DNA from: Chitinophaga polysaccharea
Lineage (GTDB): Bacteria > Bacteroidota > Bacteroidia > Chitinophagales > Chitinophagaceae
NCBI RefSeq assembly: GCF_007829335.1
Contig: NZ_VIWO01000013.1
Location: 62,001 to 126,000, forward strand
Direction: 5' to 3'
DNA: 64,000 nucleotides
Below the pieces are notes generated by a model. That model was given only the letters and a program-made list of their open reading frames with translations. It did not search any database and had not been told where the DNA came from. Shown one piece after another: positions 34,156 to 43,709 of this stretch. Both the position numbers and the translations under genes were made by a program. Numbering within the stretch: the stretch's first letter is position 1; each line of letters begins with the position of its first letter.

Positions 34156-34325
34156 ATATAGCAACTTACACGTGGCATATTCCGGTTGTTATATAAAAAT
34201 AACGATTGCTGCGGAGTATTCCGTCATCCTGTCAAAAATCATACTTTTTACCTCAAATATCATAGGCCTTGCCCGGCTTTTACGGGTAGTTTTGAAGGAC
34301 TTATCTCCATCATAAATGTTTATAT

Positions 34326-35747
34326 ATGACAACCATCAAAGTGGGCCTGTTTGGCATTGGGCTGGCCACCTATTGGCCGCAATTCGCGCAACTGAAGGAA
34401 CGATTGGAAGGTTACCAATCATACATTGCCGGCAAATTAACGGACGACTATGTCACTGTGGTAGATGCGGGACTGGTAGATGATGTGGTAAAAGCCCGTT
34501 CTGCTGCCCTGCTTTTTAAACAGGAAGATGTGAGTATCATTTTCCTGTATGTTTCTACCTATGCACTTTCTGCCACCGTACTACCGGTAGTACAGGGATG
34601 TAAAGTACCAGTGGTTATTCTTAACCTGCAACCTGTTGCCGCCATAGATTATGGCTGGTTCAATGGCCTGGGCGACCGGGGACTGATGACGGGCGAATGG
34701 CTGGCTAATTGCCAGGCCTGTGCCGTACCGGAAATTGCCAACGTATTTAACCGGGCCGGCATCTCCTTTTACCAGGTAACCGGCACCCTGGAAGATGAAG
34801 AGGCCTGGCTGGAAATTGCCGGCTGGAAAGCCGCAGCCACCGTGGCCGCCGGCATGCGCCACAACCGGCTCGGAGTGCTGGGCCATTATTACAACGGTAT
34901 GTTAGATATCTACACCGACCTTACTCTACAAGCCGCTACTTTTGGCGGACATATACAACATCTCGAAATGTGCGACCTCGCTGCCTTCCATAGCCAGGTA
35001 AGTCAAACGGAAATAGATCATAAGCTGCAACAGATACACCAGGAAATGGAAGTACTGGAAGAATGCCCGCCACATGAACTGGTGCGCGCCGCGCATACCG
35101 CCGTGGCATTAGATAAAATGGTAGCCCATCATCAACTGGGTTCCCTCTGTTATTATTATGAAGGTACTACGGATAACGCGTATGAAGACCTGATTGCTTC
35201 CGTGATTGCGGGCAATTCTCTCTTAACGGCTCATCGGGTACCGGTAGCAGGCGAGTATGAAGTAAAAAATGTGCAGGCCATGAAAATCATGGATCTCTTT
35301 GATGCCGGGGGCTCTTTCACCGAATTCTATGGACTGGATTTTAATGAAGACATCGTGCTCATGGGCCATGATGGTCCCGGCCACCTTGCCATTGCGGAAG
35401 GCCGCCCGCTATTGAAGCCGCTCGGCCTATATCATGGCAAACCAGGCAAGGGATTGTCTATCGAAATGAAAGTAAAACATGGCCCCGTTACCTTGCTATC
35501 CGTAGTGGAAACCGGCCATGGCCGGTTAAAACTATTGGTAGCCGAAGGGCAGTCGGTACCCGGTCCTATCCTTCAGATTGGGAATACCAACAGCCGGTAT
35601 AAATTTCCATTGGATATTAAAACATTTGTGAACAACTGGTGTAAAGAAGGTCCCGCGCATCATTGCGCCATTGGCATAGGACATATTGCCGATAACATTG
35701 AAAAGCTGGGACATATCCTGGGGATAGCTACCGTGAAAGTATGTTAA
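34326..35747 (+). CDS. L-fucose/L-arabinose isomerase-family protein
   Basis: A 473-residue cytoplasmic protein of the fucose/arabinose isomerase superfamily: N-terminal Rossmann-like part (KVGLFGIGLATYWPQFAQL, VIFLYVSTYALSATVLPVVQ), central ALDKMVAHHQLGSLCYYYEG, and C-terminal VLMGHDGPGHLAIAEGRPLL with the metal-ligand His region. Members interconvert aldoses and ketoses with Mn2+, though some subgroups have unproven activity. It is divergent from an AraC regulator and may work with sugars released by the neighbouring glycosidases. Confidence 0.82.
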   Translation: MTTIKVGLFGIGLATYWPQFAQLKERLEGYQSYIAGKLTDDYVTVVDAGLVDDVVKARSAALLFKQEDVSIIFLYVSTYALSATVLPVVQGCKVPVVILNLQPVAAIDYGWFNGLGDRGLMTGEWLANCQACAVPEIANVFNRAGISFYQVTGTLEDEEAWLEIAGWKAAATVAAGMRHNRLGVLGHYYNGMLDIYTDLTLQAATFGGHIQHLEMCDLAAFHSQVSQTEIDHKLQQIHQEMEVLEECPPHELVRAAHTAVALDKMVAHHQLGSLCYYYEGTTDNAYEDLIASVIAGNSLLTAHRVPVAGEYEVKNVQAMKIMDLFDAGGSFTEFYGLDFNEDIVLMGHDGPGHLAIAEGRPLLKPLGLYHGKPGKGLSIEMKVKHGPVTLLSVVETGHGRLKLLVAEGQSVPGPILQIGNTNSRYKFPLDIKTFVNNWCKEGPAHHCAIGIGHIADNIEKLGHILGIATVKVC

Positions 35748-35823
35748 AGAACACGTAAGATTTCAGCGTCAGGCATTGTTGGATAGGCAGCTGTTTTTTA
35801 CCTTCATCCTTCAACTGTAGCTG

Positions 35824-36564
35824 ATGAAACAAAATAAATACGACGATCCTTCTTTTTTTGAGCAATACAGCCAGATGCCCCGTTCTATCGGCGGACTCCA
35901 GGCCGCAGGCGAATGGTATGTACTCCGGGATATGCTGCCCGACCTGGAAAATGCGGCGGTGCTGGACTTGGGTTGTGGCTTTGGCTGGCATTGCCGGTAC
36001 GCGGCTTCTCAAAAGGCCAGCCGGGTAGTGGGTGTCGATATTTCGGCCAGGATGCTGGCCCGTGCGCGGGATATCACTACCGAACCGAATATTGAGTACC
36101 GGCAGCTGGCAATCGAAGATATCGACTTTCCACCGCGCACGTTTAACGTGGTGCTTAGCTCACTGGCCTTACATTATATAGCAGACTATGCACAGGTATG
36201 CCGCAAAGTGTTTGACAGCCTGCAGCCCGGCGGCGCATTCGTATTGTCGGTGGAGCATCCCATTTTTACGGCGCTTGCGGCGCAGGACTGGTACTATGAT
36301 GCTGCCGGGAACCGCCTACACTGGCCCGTAGATCGCTACCAGGAAGAAGGACTCCGGTATACCCGCTTCCTGGAAAATGAGGTGATCAAGTATCACCGCA
36401 CCGTTACTACCTGGGTCAATAGCCTGCTCCAGGCGGGTTTTCTGCTTCAACGCGTGGAAGAACCGGCGCCTACCGCCGATATTATTACCCAATATCCCGG
36501 GATGAAGGACGAAGCCCGCCGTCCTATTTTCCTGCTGTTGTCGGTGATAAAACCCGCTGTTTAA
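35824..36564 (+). CDS. Class I SAM-dependent methyltransferase
   Basis: A 246-residue cytoplasmic methyltransferase with motif I VLDLGCGFGWHCRYA (about residues 43-57), an acidic strand-2 end VVGVDIS, and motif IV FNVVLSSLALHYIAD, the Methyltransf_11 pattern. The substrate is not indicated. It stands between the isomerase and TetR genes on the same strand; the 74-bp gap to the TetR ATG holds that gene's own operator and promoter. Confidence 0.85.
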   Translation: MKQNKYDDPSFFEQYSQMPRSIGGLQAAGEWYVLRDMLPDLENAAVLDLGCGFGWHCRYAASQKASRVVGVDISARMLARARDITTEPNIEYRQLAIEDIDFPPRTFNVVLSSLALHYIADYAQVCRKVFDSLQPGGAFVLSVEHPIFTALAAQDWYYDAAGNRLHWPVDRYQEEGLRYTRFLENEVIKYHRTVTTWVNSLLQAGFLLQRVEEPAPTADIITQYPGMKDEARRPIFLLLSVIKPAV

Positions 36565-36595
36565 ATAGCCTTCTCAAAAAAAGAAATTGTTTTTT

Positions 36596-36609
36596 ATACC
36601 AAATGGTAT
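36596..36609. promoter_or_regulatory. TetR-type operator 1 (before the TetR gene)
   Basis: ATACCAAATGGTAT, an inverted repeat ATACC-N4-GGTAT, overlaps the -7 box TATTTTTG at 36609-36616. The same palindrome with different spacer bases recurs before the next two genes, so this is probably the autoregulatory site. Confidence 0.8.
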
Positions 36610-36637
36610 ATTTTTGCAGATACAAAGTGCAAGGGTT

Positions 36638-37222
36638 ATGAATAAAGCGGAAAAAACCAGGCAATTCATCGTGGAAAAGACAGCGCCTGTCTTTAATGAG
36701 AAGGGGTATGTGGGCACTTCACTGAATGATATGACCAACGCCACGGGGCTAACCAAAGGCAGTATTTACGGCAACTTCGCCAATAAAGACGAAGTAGCCC
36801 TCGCCGCATTTGATCATAATCTGAAGCAGGTAACCACTATCATTCAGCAGGAAATGAGTAAGCACAATACCTGCCGGGAAAAGCTGATGGTATATGTACA
36901 GGTATACAGCAACTTCCAGAAACATCCCTTCCCGGAAGGTGGCTGCCCCCTGCTCAATACCGCCACCGAAGCAGATGATACCCACGCAGCGCTCAGGCAA
37001 AGAGCCGCCGATGGAATACAGCGCTGGAAAAACGCTATTACCACCCTCCTTGAAAAAGGGATACAGCTGGGCGAATTCCGTAAAGATGTACCCGTCGAAC
37101 AAACCGCCCTGAGCATGATTGCCACCATTGAAGGTTGTATTATGATGACTAAATTAACCGGTAAAACGCATTACCAGAAAGCGATTATGCGTACCGTGGA
37201 AAAACTCATCGACGATTTATAA
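36638..37222 (+). CDS. TetR/AcrR-family repressor
   Basis: From the ATG at 36638 the product is 194 residues: N-terminal HTH (about 5-55; VFNEKGYVGTSLNDMTNATG, then LTKGSIYGNFANKDEVALAA), and a ligand-binding helical domain with a TetR_C pattern (PEGGCPLLNTATEAD). The frame is open upstream, but that part lies in the promoter. It should repress itself and the SDR and MFS genes through the shared ATACC-N4-GGTAT palindromes until a toxic ligand binds. Confidence 0.92.
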   Translation: MNKAEKTRQFIVEKTAPVFNEKGYVGTSLNDMTNATGLTKGSIYGNFANKDEVALAAFDHNLKQVTTIIQQEMSKHNTCREKLMVYVQVYSNFQKHPFPEGGCPLLNTATEADDTHAALRQRAADGIQRWKNAITTLLEKGIQLGEFRKDVPVEQTALSMIATIEGCIMMTKLTGKTHYQKAIMRTVEKLIDDL

Positions 37223-37243
37223 ACATTTTTTTTCTTTAAAAAT

Positions 37244-37257
37244 ATACCGATTGGTAT
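37244..37257. promoter_or_regulatory. TetR-type operator 2 (before the SDR gene)
   Basis: ATACCGATTGGTAT, 16 bp before the SDR ATG, matches operator 1 in both half-sites. Confidence 0.8.
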
Positions 37258-37272
37258 AAAATAACAAACAAC

Positions 37273-38007
37273 ATGAAAACATCCGGTAACACAGTACTCA
37301 TTACCGGCGGTAGTGCAGGCATAGGCCTGGCTATCGCCACCGCATTATCCAGGCAACATAACCAGGTAATCATCACCGGCAGGAACCAGGAAAGACTGGA
37401 CACCGTATCCCGGCAACTGTCCAATGTTACCGCCATTAACTGTGACGTAACCAGTGAAAAGGCGGTTAACCAGTTGATAAAAACAGTAACGACAGATTTT
37501 CCACAGTTAAATATGCTGATCAATAACGCCGGCCATGCGGTAGCTTACGAGCTGTCGGCCAGCGCCAATGCCTTTGAGAAAGCGGCCGATGAAATGCTGA
37601 CCAACTACCTGTCGGTGATCCAGCTCACCGAAAAATTGCTTCCACTGCTCAGTCGCCAGGAAGAAGCCGCCCTCGTTAATGTATCCTCCGTGGTAGCCTT
37701 CGCCGCCTCTAAACGGGTACCCACCTACGCCGCCAGCAAAGCAGCCCTCCACTCCTATACACAGGCCCTGCGAATGAGCGTGGCGCCCCTGCATGTATTT
37801 GAACTGATGCCACCACTGGTTAATACCCACTTCTCCCGGGAAATAGGCGGCAGCAAAGGGATTCCTCCTGAACAGGTAGCGGAGGCGCTCCTGGATGCAC
37901 TGGTTGCAAACGATTATGAAATCCATGTAGGCGATACGGAAAAGATCTACCAGTTGATGCGATCTTCACCCGCCAGCGCCTTGCAGGCACTCAACAGCAA
38001 CTTATAA
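37273..38007 (+). CDS. Short-chain dehydrogenase/reductase (DltE-like)
   Basis: A 244-residue NAD(P)-dependent oxidoreductase with cofactor motif TGGSAGIGLAIA (residues about 10-21), NNAG at MLINNAGHA, the catalytic Ser in VNVSSVVAFAA and YAASK with Tyr and Lys (about 155-159). The sequence around HVFELMPPLVNTHFS fits the DltE-like subgroup. It is the first structural gene after the TetR repressor and may modify the compound exported by the next gene. Confidence 0.9.
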   Translation: MKTSGNTVLITGGSAGIGLAIATALSRQHNQVIITGRNQERLDTVSRQLSNVTAINCDVTSEKAVNQLIKTVTTDFPQLNMLINNAGHAVAYELSASANAFEKAADEMLTNYLSVIQLTEKLLPLLSRQEEAALVNVSSVVAFAASKRVPTYAASKAALHSYTQALRMSVAPLHVFELMPPLVNTHFSREIGGSKGIPPEQVAEALLDALVANDYEIHVGDTEKIYQLMRSSPASALQALNSNL

Positions 38008-38034
38008 ACGCGCACTATTTTTTTCTTTACAAAT

Positions 38035-38048
38035 ATACCAATCGGTAT
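38035..38048. promoter_or_regulatory. TetR-type operator 3 (before the MFS gene)
   Basis: ATACCAATCGGTAT, 14 bp before the MFS ATG, matches operators 1 and 2; its central bases are the reverse complement of operator 2's. Confidence 0.8.
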
Positions 38049-38061
38049 ATAATTATTACAT

Positions 38062-39600
38062 ATGAAAAGGACAGTACTGATCCTGGTGGTGATCACCGCA
38101 GCGATCATGGAATTGATAGACACTTCTATCGTCAACGTGGCACTATCGCATATGAGCGGCAACCTGGGCGCCACACTGGAAGACACCTCCTGGGTCATTA
38201 CTGCCTATGCCATCGCCAACGTTATCATCATACCCATTACCGGCTTCCTCTCCGCCACACTTGGGCGACGTAATTACTACATCGGCTCTATCATCGCATT
38301 TACCCTGTTCTCCTTCTTATGCGGACAAGCGTCCAATATCTGGATACTGGTGCTCTTCCGCTTCCTGCAAGGCATAGGCGGAGGCGCCCTCTTATCGGTA
38401 TCCCAGGTAATTATATTTGAACAGTTCCCCAAAGAAAAACAAAATGTAGCCGGCGCCCTGTTCGGCGTTGGCGTGTTTGTTGGTCCTACTATCGGTCCCA
38501 CTCTTGGCGGCTATATCACAGAATTTTATTCCTGGCCCTGGATATTTTATATCAATGTGCCTATAGGCATTATCGTTACTATCCTCTGCCTGTTGCTGCT
38601 GAAAGAACCTGCCATCCCCTCTGTCCGCCGGAAAATAGACTGGACCGGCATACTGTTGCTCGCCGTAGGCGTAAGCGCCCTGCAAACGGTATTGGAACGC
38701 GGGGAAACCGACGACTGGTTTGAAGCGCCGTATATCACCTGGCTCACGGTGATCGCTACATTCAGCATCATGATTTTTATCTGGTGGGAACTGCGCATCA
38801 AAGAACCGGTAGTAAACCTGCGGGTGCTGAAAAGCAGGAACCTTAGCATTGCCGCCATCCTCACATTTGTATCCGGCATGGGCATTTTCAGCTCTGTATT
38901 CCTCACGCCTGTATTTGCCCAGCGCCTGCTGAACTTTACACCCCTGCAAACCGGCCTACTGCTGCTGCCCGGCGCCTGCCTCGCCATCGGCGGATTGATG
39001 ATTTCGGCCAGGCTTCTGCAACGTGGCTTGTCGCCCATATTCCTCATCATTGCCGGCATGGGATTGTTTATACTTTTCAGCTGGCAGATGTCGCAACTCA
39101 ACCAGGATGCCAATGCTGCCAGCATCAGCTGGTACCTGGTATGCCGCGGCGTGGGACTGGCACTGGTAACCGTACCACTTACCACCCTGGCGGTATCGGC
39201 ACTGGCGCCGGCAGATATTCCACAAGGCGCCGCGCTCAACAACATGATGCGGCAACTGGGCGGCTCCTTTGGTATCGCCCTCGTGAATACCTACCTCGCC
39301 AATCGCCATGCCCAACACCGGTACGACCTGGTAAGCCATCTCGACACCAACAACCCCGCCGTAGCCAACCGCATCAACAACTACGCACATGCCTTCATGA
39401 GCAAGGGTTTCACAGCTACCGATGCACAACACCAGGCGGTTAAACTGCTGGATAATATCGTAGCAAAACAAAGTACCCTGCTCAGTTTCAGCGATGCCTT
39501 CCTGCTGGTAGGCCTGATCTTTCTCCTCACCCTGCCCTTACTATTCATTGCCTCCGGCCAAAAGAAAAAAGCAGCTAACGTGATAGTCATGGATCATTGA
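38062..39600 (+). CDS. DHA2-family MFS multidrug efflux protein (EmrB-like)
   Basis: A 512-residue inner-membrane transporter with 14 predicted helices. Helix 1 carries MELIDTSIVNVALSHMSGNL (motif D1), GFLSATLGRRNYYIGS is motif A, and FGVGVFVGPTIGPTLGGYIT is the antiporter motif C. EmrB-type pumps export hydrophobic drugs using the proton gradient, usually with an EmrA adaptor and outer-membrane protein, neither of which is adjacent. It is under the TetR operator and presumably detoxifies the same ligand. Confidence 0.93.
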   Translation: MKRTVLILVVITAAIMELIDTSIVNVALSHMSGNLGATLEDTSWVITAYAIANVIIIPITGFLSATLGRRNYYIGSIIAFTLFSFLCGQASNIWILVLFRFLQGIGGGALLSVSQVIIFEQFPKEKQNVAGALFGVGVFVGPTIGPTLGGYITEFYSWPWIFYINVPIGIIVTILCLLLLKEPAIPSVRRKIDWTGILLLAVGVSALQTVLERGETDDWFEAPYITWLTVIATFSIMIFIWWELRIKEPVVNLRVLKSRNLSIAAILTFVSGMGIFSSVFLTPVFAQRLLNFTPLQTGLLLLPGACLAIGGLMISARLLQRGLSPIFLIIAGMGLFILFSWQMSQLNQDANAASISWYLVCRGVGLALVTVPLTTLAVSALAPADIPQGAALNNMMRQLGGSFGIALVNTYLANRHAQHRYDLVSHLDTNNPAVANRINNYAHAFMSKGFTATDAQHQAVKLLDNIVAKQSTLLSFSDAFLLVGLIFLLTLPLLFIASGQKKKAANVIVMDH

Positions 39601-39674
39601 TATTTTCGTAGGGAGGTGTACGTTGCTACTGTTATCGCAGATCAGCACAAATACGTTATATTGGTATAAAAAAG

Positions 39675-40133
39675 ATGAAACACCTTTATATCTTGTTGCT
39701 GTTACTACCGGCCATAGCAAATGCCCAATCGCCCACCGATACGATTAAAGCCGCTGTCAACAAACTGTTTACCGCCATGCAGCAAGCCGACAGCAATGCC
39801 ATCAAGGATTGTTTTGCACCCGGCGCTATGCTGCAATCTATCGTAACAGATAAAACTGGTAACACCGTGTTGCGCAATTCTACCCCAGCCGACTTTGCCA
39901 CCATCGTTGGTAAACTAACGCCGCATAGCGCAGATGAAAGAATTGTTTTTGGCAGCATCCAGTCAGACGTCACAATGGCCACCGTATGGACACCTTACCG
40001 CTTTTACTTTAACGGACAATTTTCTCATTGCGGGGTTAATTCTTTTCAGCTGGTAAAACTGGACGGGACCTGGAAAATACAGTATATACTGGATACGCGG
40101 CGCAAGGATCAATGCGTGGAAACGGCGCCTTAA
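39675..40133 (+). CDS. Secreted NTF2-like/SnoaL-type protein
   Basis: A 152-residue exported protein with a signal peptide (cleavage after IANAQ) and the NTF2-like alpha+beta cone pattern: KAAVNKLFTAMQQADSNAIK at the start and VNSFQLVKLDGTWKIQYILDT at the end, the usual nuclear-transport-factor-2-like motif. Such proteins bind small ligands in a pocket; the role is unknown. It lies 74 bp after the MFS gene, preceded by TTGGTATAAA, a possible half of the TetR operator (GGTAT at 39663-39667), so it may weakly share that regulation. Confidence 0.75.
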   Translation: MKHLYILLLLLPAIANAQSPTDTIKAAVNKLFTAMQQADSNAIKDCFAPGAMLQSIVTDKTGNTVLRNSTPADFATIVGKLTPHSADERIVFGSIQSDVTMATVWTPYRFYFNGQFSHCGVNSFQLVKLDGTWKIQYILDTRRKDQCVETAP

Positions 40134-40172
40134 GGTTTTTTTCTCCTTAACCCTACTTGCTATCTACATAAT

Positions 40173-40208
40173 ATAAAATGTCCTCCGCAGCTGCGGAGGA
40201 CATTTTAT
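40173..40208. terminator. Bidirectional terminator
   Basis: A perfect palindrome of 18-bp arms with A/T-rich outer ends lies between the NTF2-like gene and the convergent SusCD operon end. Confidence 0.88.
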
Positions 40209-40292
40209 TAAGAGGGAATAGTATCGCCGGGGCATAGACATGCCCCGGCCACGTTCATAACGAAATGTAATATTCGCAGCAATTAATCGATC

Positions 40293-41426
40293 TTAATTTC
40301 CGAATAGTTCAGACAGTTTCTTATTCAATTCTTCCCCACGAAGGTTCATGGCTATAATATTTTTATTTTCGTCCAGCAGGAAGTTGGCCGGTACCGCACG
40401 GATACCGTATTGACGGCCCACCTCATTATTCCAGCCTTTCAGATCGGATACATGCAGCCATGGGAGCTGATCTTTAGCAATGGCTTCTTCCCATTTATCC
40501 TTATGATCGTCTAATGAAATGGCTACTACTTCAAAACCCTGGCTTTTATATTTCGCATATTGTTTGGTGAGATTTGGATTTTCTGCACGGCAAGGGCCGC
40601 ACCAGCTGGCCCAGAATTCTACCAGCACATATTTACTCTTGATATCCTCCAGCTTTAATGGCTTTCCATGTACGTCCTGTTGGGTGAACATCGGTGCCGA
40701 CGCGCCTACATGAATGGTTTTGGCTGCCAGTATACGTTGGCCCAGTTCGCGGCCCTGGTCGCTCTCACGCAGACTTTTACTCATAGCATTATAGATCGGC
40801 GCTATCTTTTTTACATCCACCGGGGTACCGGTACCTTCTGAGAGCGCCACCATGCCAAAGTACGACTGCGGATGCTGTTGGGCATACACGATCTGTGCAT
40901 CAGCGCGGGCCTTCATACGCCGGCGGTATTCCACATTGATGCGGCCAAAAAAGGCGGTATCCTTCTGTTGTTCCGGGGTAGCCGCGCTCACCTGCCCGTT
41001 GGCCCATTTATTCAACTCCATGATAGTACCGCCGATCGCTTTGTTGTAAGCGGTAAACTCATCATATACTTTGGAGCCGCTAAAGGTGGCATTGGCGAGT
41101 GAATCGCCCGACGTGATCTTAATTTTTTCTTTTCCATAATAGAAGTAGATCACATCGCCGGTATATACGGCTTTTTGTTTGCCGGAGCCATCATGGCTCA
41201 ACGCCAGACGGGCATAAGAGTACCCTGTGCTAAGACCGGTGAAAGTAAATTTACCATTTGTAACCACGGCGCTGTCTTCCTTTCCAACACCGTTGCTCAT
41301 ATAATCGATATACGCCATAGCAGGACTACTCAGCTTACCGATATGTCCTTCAATGGTAAAGGCGCCCTGCTGTGCCTGGCCGGCCAGTGGCAGCGCAACA
41401 GCCGCCAGTAATAATATTCTTTTCAT
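40293..41426 (-). CDS. TlpA-type thioredoxin with DUF4369 domain
   Basis: From the ATG at 41426 the product is 377 residues: signal peptide (cleavage after AGQAQ), a DUF4369 beta domain (about 22-120), a helical stretch, then a thioredoxin fold (about 235-377) with active site FWASWCGPCRAENP. It reduces or maintains disulfides in the periplasm. It is the last gene of the SusC-SusD-DUF4843-PKD operon, a combination repeated in many Bacteroidota genomes, where it may keep the cargo or the uptake proteins reduced. Confidence 0.9.
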   Translation of the reverse strand: MKRILLLAAVALPLAGQAQQGAFTIEGHIGKLSSPAMAYIDYMSNGVGKEDSAVVTNGKFTFTGLSTGYSYARLALSHDGSGKQKAVYTGDVIYFYYGKEKIKITSGDSLANATFSGSKVYDEFTAYNKAIGGTIMELNKWANGQVSAATPEQQKDTAFFGRINVEYRRRMKARADAQIVYAQQHPQSYFGMVALSEGTGTPVDVKKIAPIYNAMSKSLRESDQGRELGQRILAAKTIHVGASAPMFTQQDVHGKPLKLEDIKSKYVLVEFWASWCGPCRAENPNLTKQYAKYKSQGFEVVAISLDDHKDKWEEAIAKDQLPWLHVSDLKGWNNEVGRQYGIRAVPANFLLDENKNIIAMNLRGEELNKKLSELFGN

Positions 41427-41439
41427 CACTATATTTTTT

Positions 41440-42852
41440 TTATTTTCTTGACACAATATCTACTGGTTCACCTGGGATACCATCTACACGACCGGTGACC
41501 ACGCCATTCTTACCCACGCTTACATCCAGCAGCAATACGCTGCCGTCTACTCCCGCAGTAAGTGTATTACCATCTGTACTGAGTTTTAGCATGGTCACCT
41601 TTTTACCGCCAAAGTTGGCGTCTAAGGGACGCAAATCTTCATTCACCGGGTTGTACCGGTAAATTCTATCGTTGGCAGTAAAATAGAAGATATCTACTGC
41701 AGAACGCTGCCAGCGACTGTTATTCGTTAACAACGCAGCACCCTTGAAAATACGTTTACGTGTAGGCTTTATCGTGCGTAAATCATAGTTACTCATATCA
41801 ACGGTAAACGTATATTCATATACATTACCATCAGCTGATTTGTAATATGCATACGAAACGCTGGGGATCGCCTGCATGAACAACAGCTCTCCTGCTCCAA
41901 TATTGGCAGGATTGAACGCTGTACCCACCACCTGGTAGTCGCTCCCCATAAAGTTGCCACCGCCGTCGAAGGTCACAAAACCATGACGGATGGTATCAAA
42001 CCCGAAGAAGAAATTGTAACGGCTGTAGAAGGGCGCCAGGTAATAGTTACCGGTTTGCATACTGGAAAACTTGCCAAAGTCCGGTGCAAACGGTGCAGTA
42101 GAAGTTATGCTCAGGTACAGCTTTCCGTTAACGATCCCGGTAGGTACCCCTTGCGCACCATTGAAGGCCTGCGTTTCCATTGGCGTTGGCGGATTGAAAA
42201 ACTGCTCTCCAAAATAACGTTTACGTAGCATAGTACTACCGTCGATAATCACGCTTTGTTTGGCAGGATCTTTACAGATCACCCAATAATCTTCTACCGT
42301 ATTTTCCTGGTAAGCCAGCGGTTTGGCAAACAGTTGTACAGGGTTAACCGGCAGATCCTCATTATGTAAAGCATGGTACAGGTCTGCATTTACGGAACTG
42401 TCGGGCCGGATAAACGACAGGCGGGTAACGCCATTATCTACACTCAATACCGCAGCACCTTTCGAAAACCGGGTACCACCATCGATCTTAAACTTATAGA
42501 AATACTTGATGCCATTTCGTTGGTCGGTCACCGTTAACTTGGCCTCCCGCACCATTGGTTTCAGGTTATAAACAATCCGCAGTGGGTAGCCGGTGTAATG
42601 GTCCGCCCGGGCCTCTTCTGCCACCAGGATATCCCAATCGAAAAACAGGTCTTTAGCGGGATCACCATCTGCCAGGGATACACCCGGACGTATGATCAGC
42701 GAATCTCCCACGATGGCATTAACGGTGCTATCGATAAGCCCTGAGATAACCGGTTCTGCAGGCGAATGGTATCTGTAATTGCCCAGATCTTTCTTGCAAG
42801 CCATAAAGCAGCAGACCGATATTGATAAGAGAACAATTAATCTGTTGTTCAT
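41440..42852 (-). CDS. PKD-like surface lipoprotein
   Basis: From the ATG at 42852 the product is 470 residues: lipoprotein signal with SVCCFMACKKD, a PKD/Ig-like domain (about 25-125) and a C-terminal region of propeller-like repeats ending in VLLLDVSVGKNG. It matches the PKD-like family lipoproteins that sit in SusCD operons. It is probably surface-exposed and helps capture the ligand passed to SusC/SusD. Gap to the preceding DUF4843 gene is 10 bp. Confidence 0.82.
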   Translation of the reverse strand: MNNRLIVLLSISVCCFMACKKDLGNYRYHSPAEPVISGLIDSTVNAIVGDSLIIRPGVSLADGDPAKDLFFDWDILVAEEARADHYTGYPLRIVYNLKPMVREAKLTVTDQRNGIKYFYKFKIDGGTRFSKGAAVLSVDNGVTRLSFIRPDSSVNADLYHALHNEDLPVNPVQLFAKPLAYQENTVEDYWVICKDPAKQSVIIDGSTMLRKRYFGEQFFNPPTPMETQAFNGAQGVPTGIVNGKLYLSITSTAPFAPDFGKFSSMQTGNYYLAPFYSRYNFFFGFDTIRHGFVTFDGGGNFMGSDYQVVGTAFNPANIGAGELLFMQAIPSVSYAYYKSADGNVYEYTFTVDMSNYDLRTIKPTRKRIFKGAALLTNNSRWQRSAVDIFYFTANDRIYRYNPVNEDLRPLDANFGGKKVTMLKLSTDGNTLTAGVDGSVLLLDVSVGKNGVVTGRVDGIPGEPVDIVSRK

Positions 42853-42862
42853 AGTAATATTT

Positions 42863-43699
42863 TTAGAAGAGAACTTGTTCCCCGTTTTCATCAATAAACA
42901 CATACTTGTTGGCCGACTGATAGAACTTCAGAAGAAAACGCTTGGCAGGCGCGGCTTTGCTGAAGAAATCATAATCGCCGGTATTGTCGTTTCTTTTCTG
43001 CAGTACATACCCCGACTCCGGATGTTCTGATACCCATGCCATAGGATATTGCAACAGGTACCTGGTATTGGCGATATAATACAGCGTTCTCGGAATTTCC
43101 ATGTACCAATCCGGGTAGGAATTAGCGATAACAAGATCCGTAGTGCCGCTGCTGATGAGGAACAGCTGGTGTTTCACCCGGGAATATTTACCCATGGAAC
43201 CTGCCCAGGATGACCACCACGCTGGCTCTTCCAGGCGATTGGAATACAATAGGCGCTTAGAGCGGATAGGCACAGGCAAATTGGAGGCAAAGTCGGTACC
43301 ACCGGATACCCGGATAGTAAGATTCACCGATTTATTCACCAGGGCAGTGTCTGTGTTGAGCAGGATCACCGGTATACGGGTGGTCCCTGAATCTGCCGGC
43401 ATAGTATACGTCGATTTCAACGGCTCATAATGCTTACCAGCTATGGCAGTAGTGGCACTATCCACTGCTGCTACAGAAAAGTGCCGGTCCTGGTGCGTAG
43501 TTTTTCCGGAGATGATTACCGGCACCCAGATGGTATCTTTTTCCAGATCCGGGTGATAGGCAAAGGAATAAACAAGACTGTCTGTATTTGTATAATTCAG
43601 GTAGATATTATCCCTGGTCAGATCGTAAGGCGCAATATTCTCCTTTTTACAGCTGAATAACAGGCAGGCAAGAACGGTGATGATACTTAATCTTTTCAT
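42863..43699 (-). CDS. DUF4843-containing lipoprotein
   Basis: From the ATG at 43699 the product is 278 residues: lipoprotein signal with VLACLLFSCKKE, an N-terminal Ig-like domain starting near residue 25 (NIYLNYTNTDSLVYSFAYHP) and a C-terminal beta-rich half with WYMEIPRTLYYIAN. This is the DUF4843 arrangement, always linked to SusC/SusD and PKD-like lipoproteins. Its exact ligand is unknown; it is likely a surface accessory of the uptake complex. It starts 10 bp after the SusD stop. Confidence 0.85.
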   Translation of the reverse strand: MKRLSIITVLACLLFSCKKENIAPYDLTRDNIYLNYTNTDSLVYSFAYHPDLEKDTIWVPVIISGKTTHQDRHFSVAAVDSATTAIAGKHYEPLKSTYTMPADSGTTRIPVILLNTDTALVNKSVNLTIRVSGGTDFASNLPVPIRSKRLLYSNRLEEPAWWSSWAGSMGKYSRVKHQLFLISSGTTDLVIANSYPDWYMEIPRTLYYIANTRYLLQYPMAWVSEHPESGYVLQKRNDNTGDYDFFSKAAPAKRFLLKFYQSANKYVFIDENGEQVLF

Positions 43700-43709
43700 G
43701 GTGTGCTTG

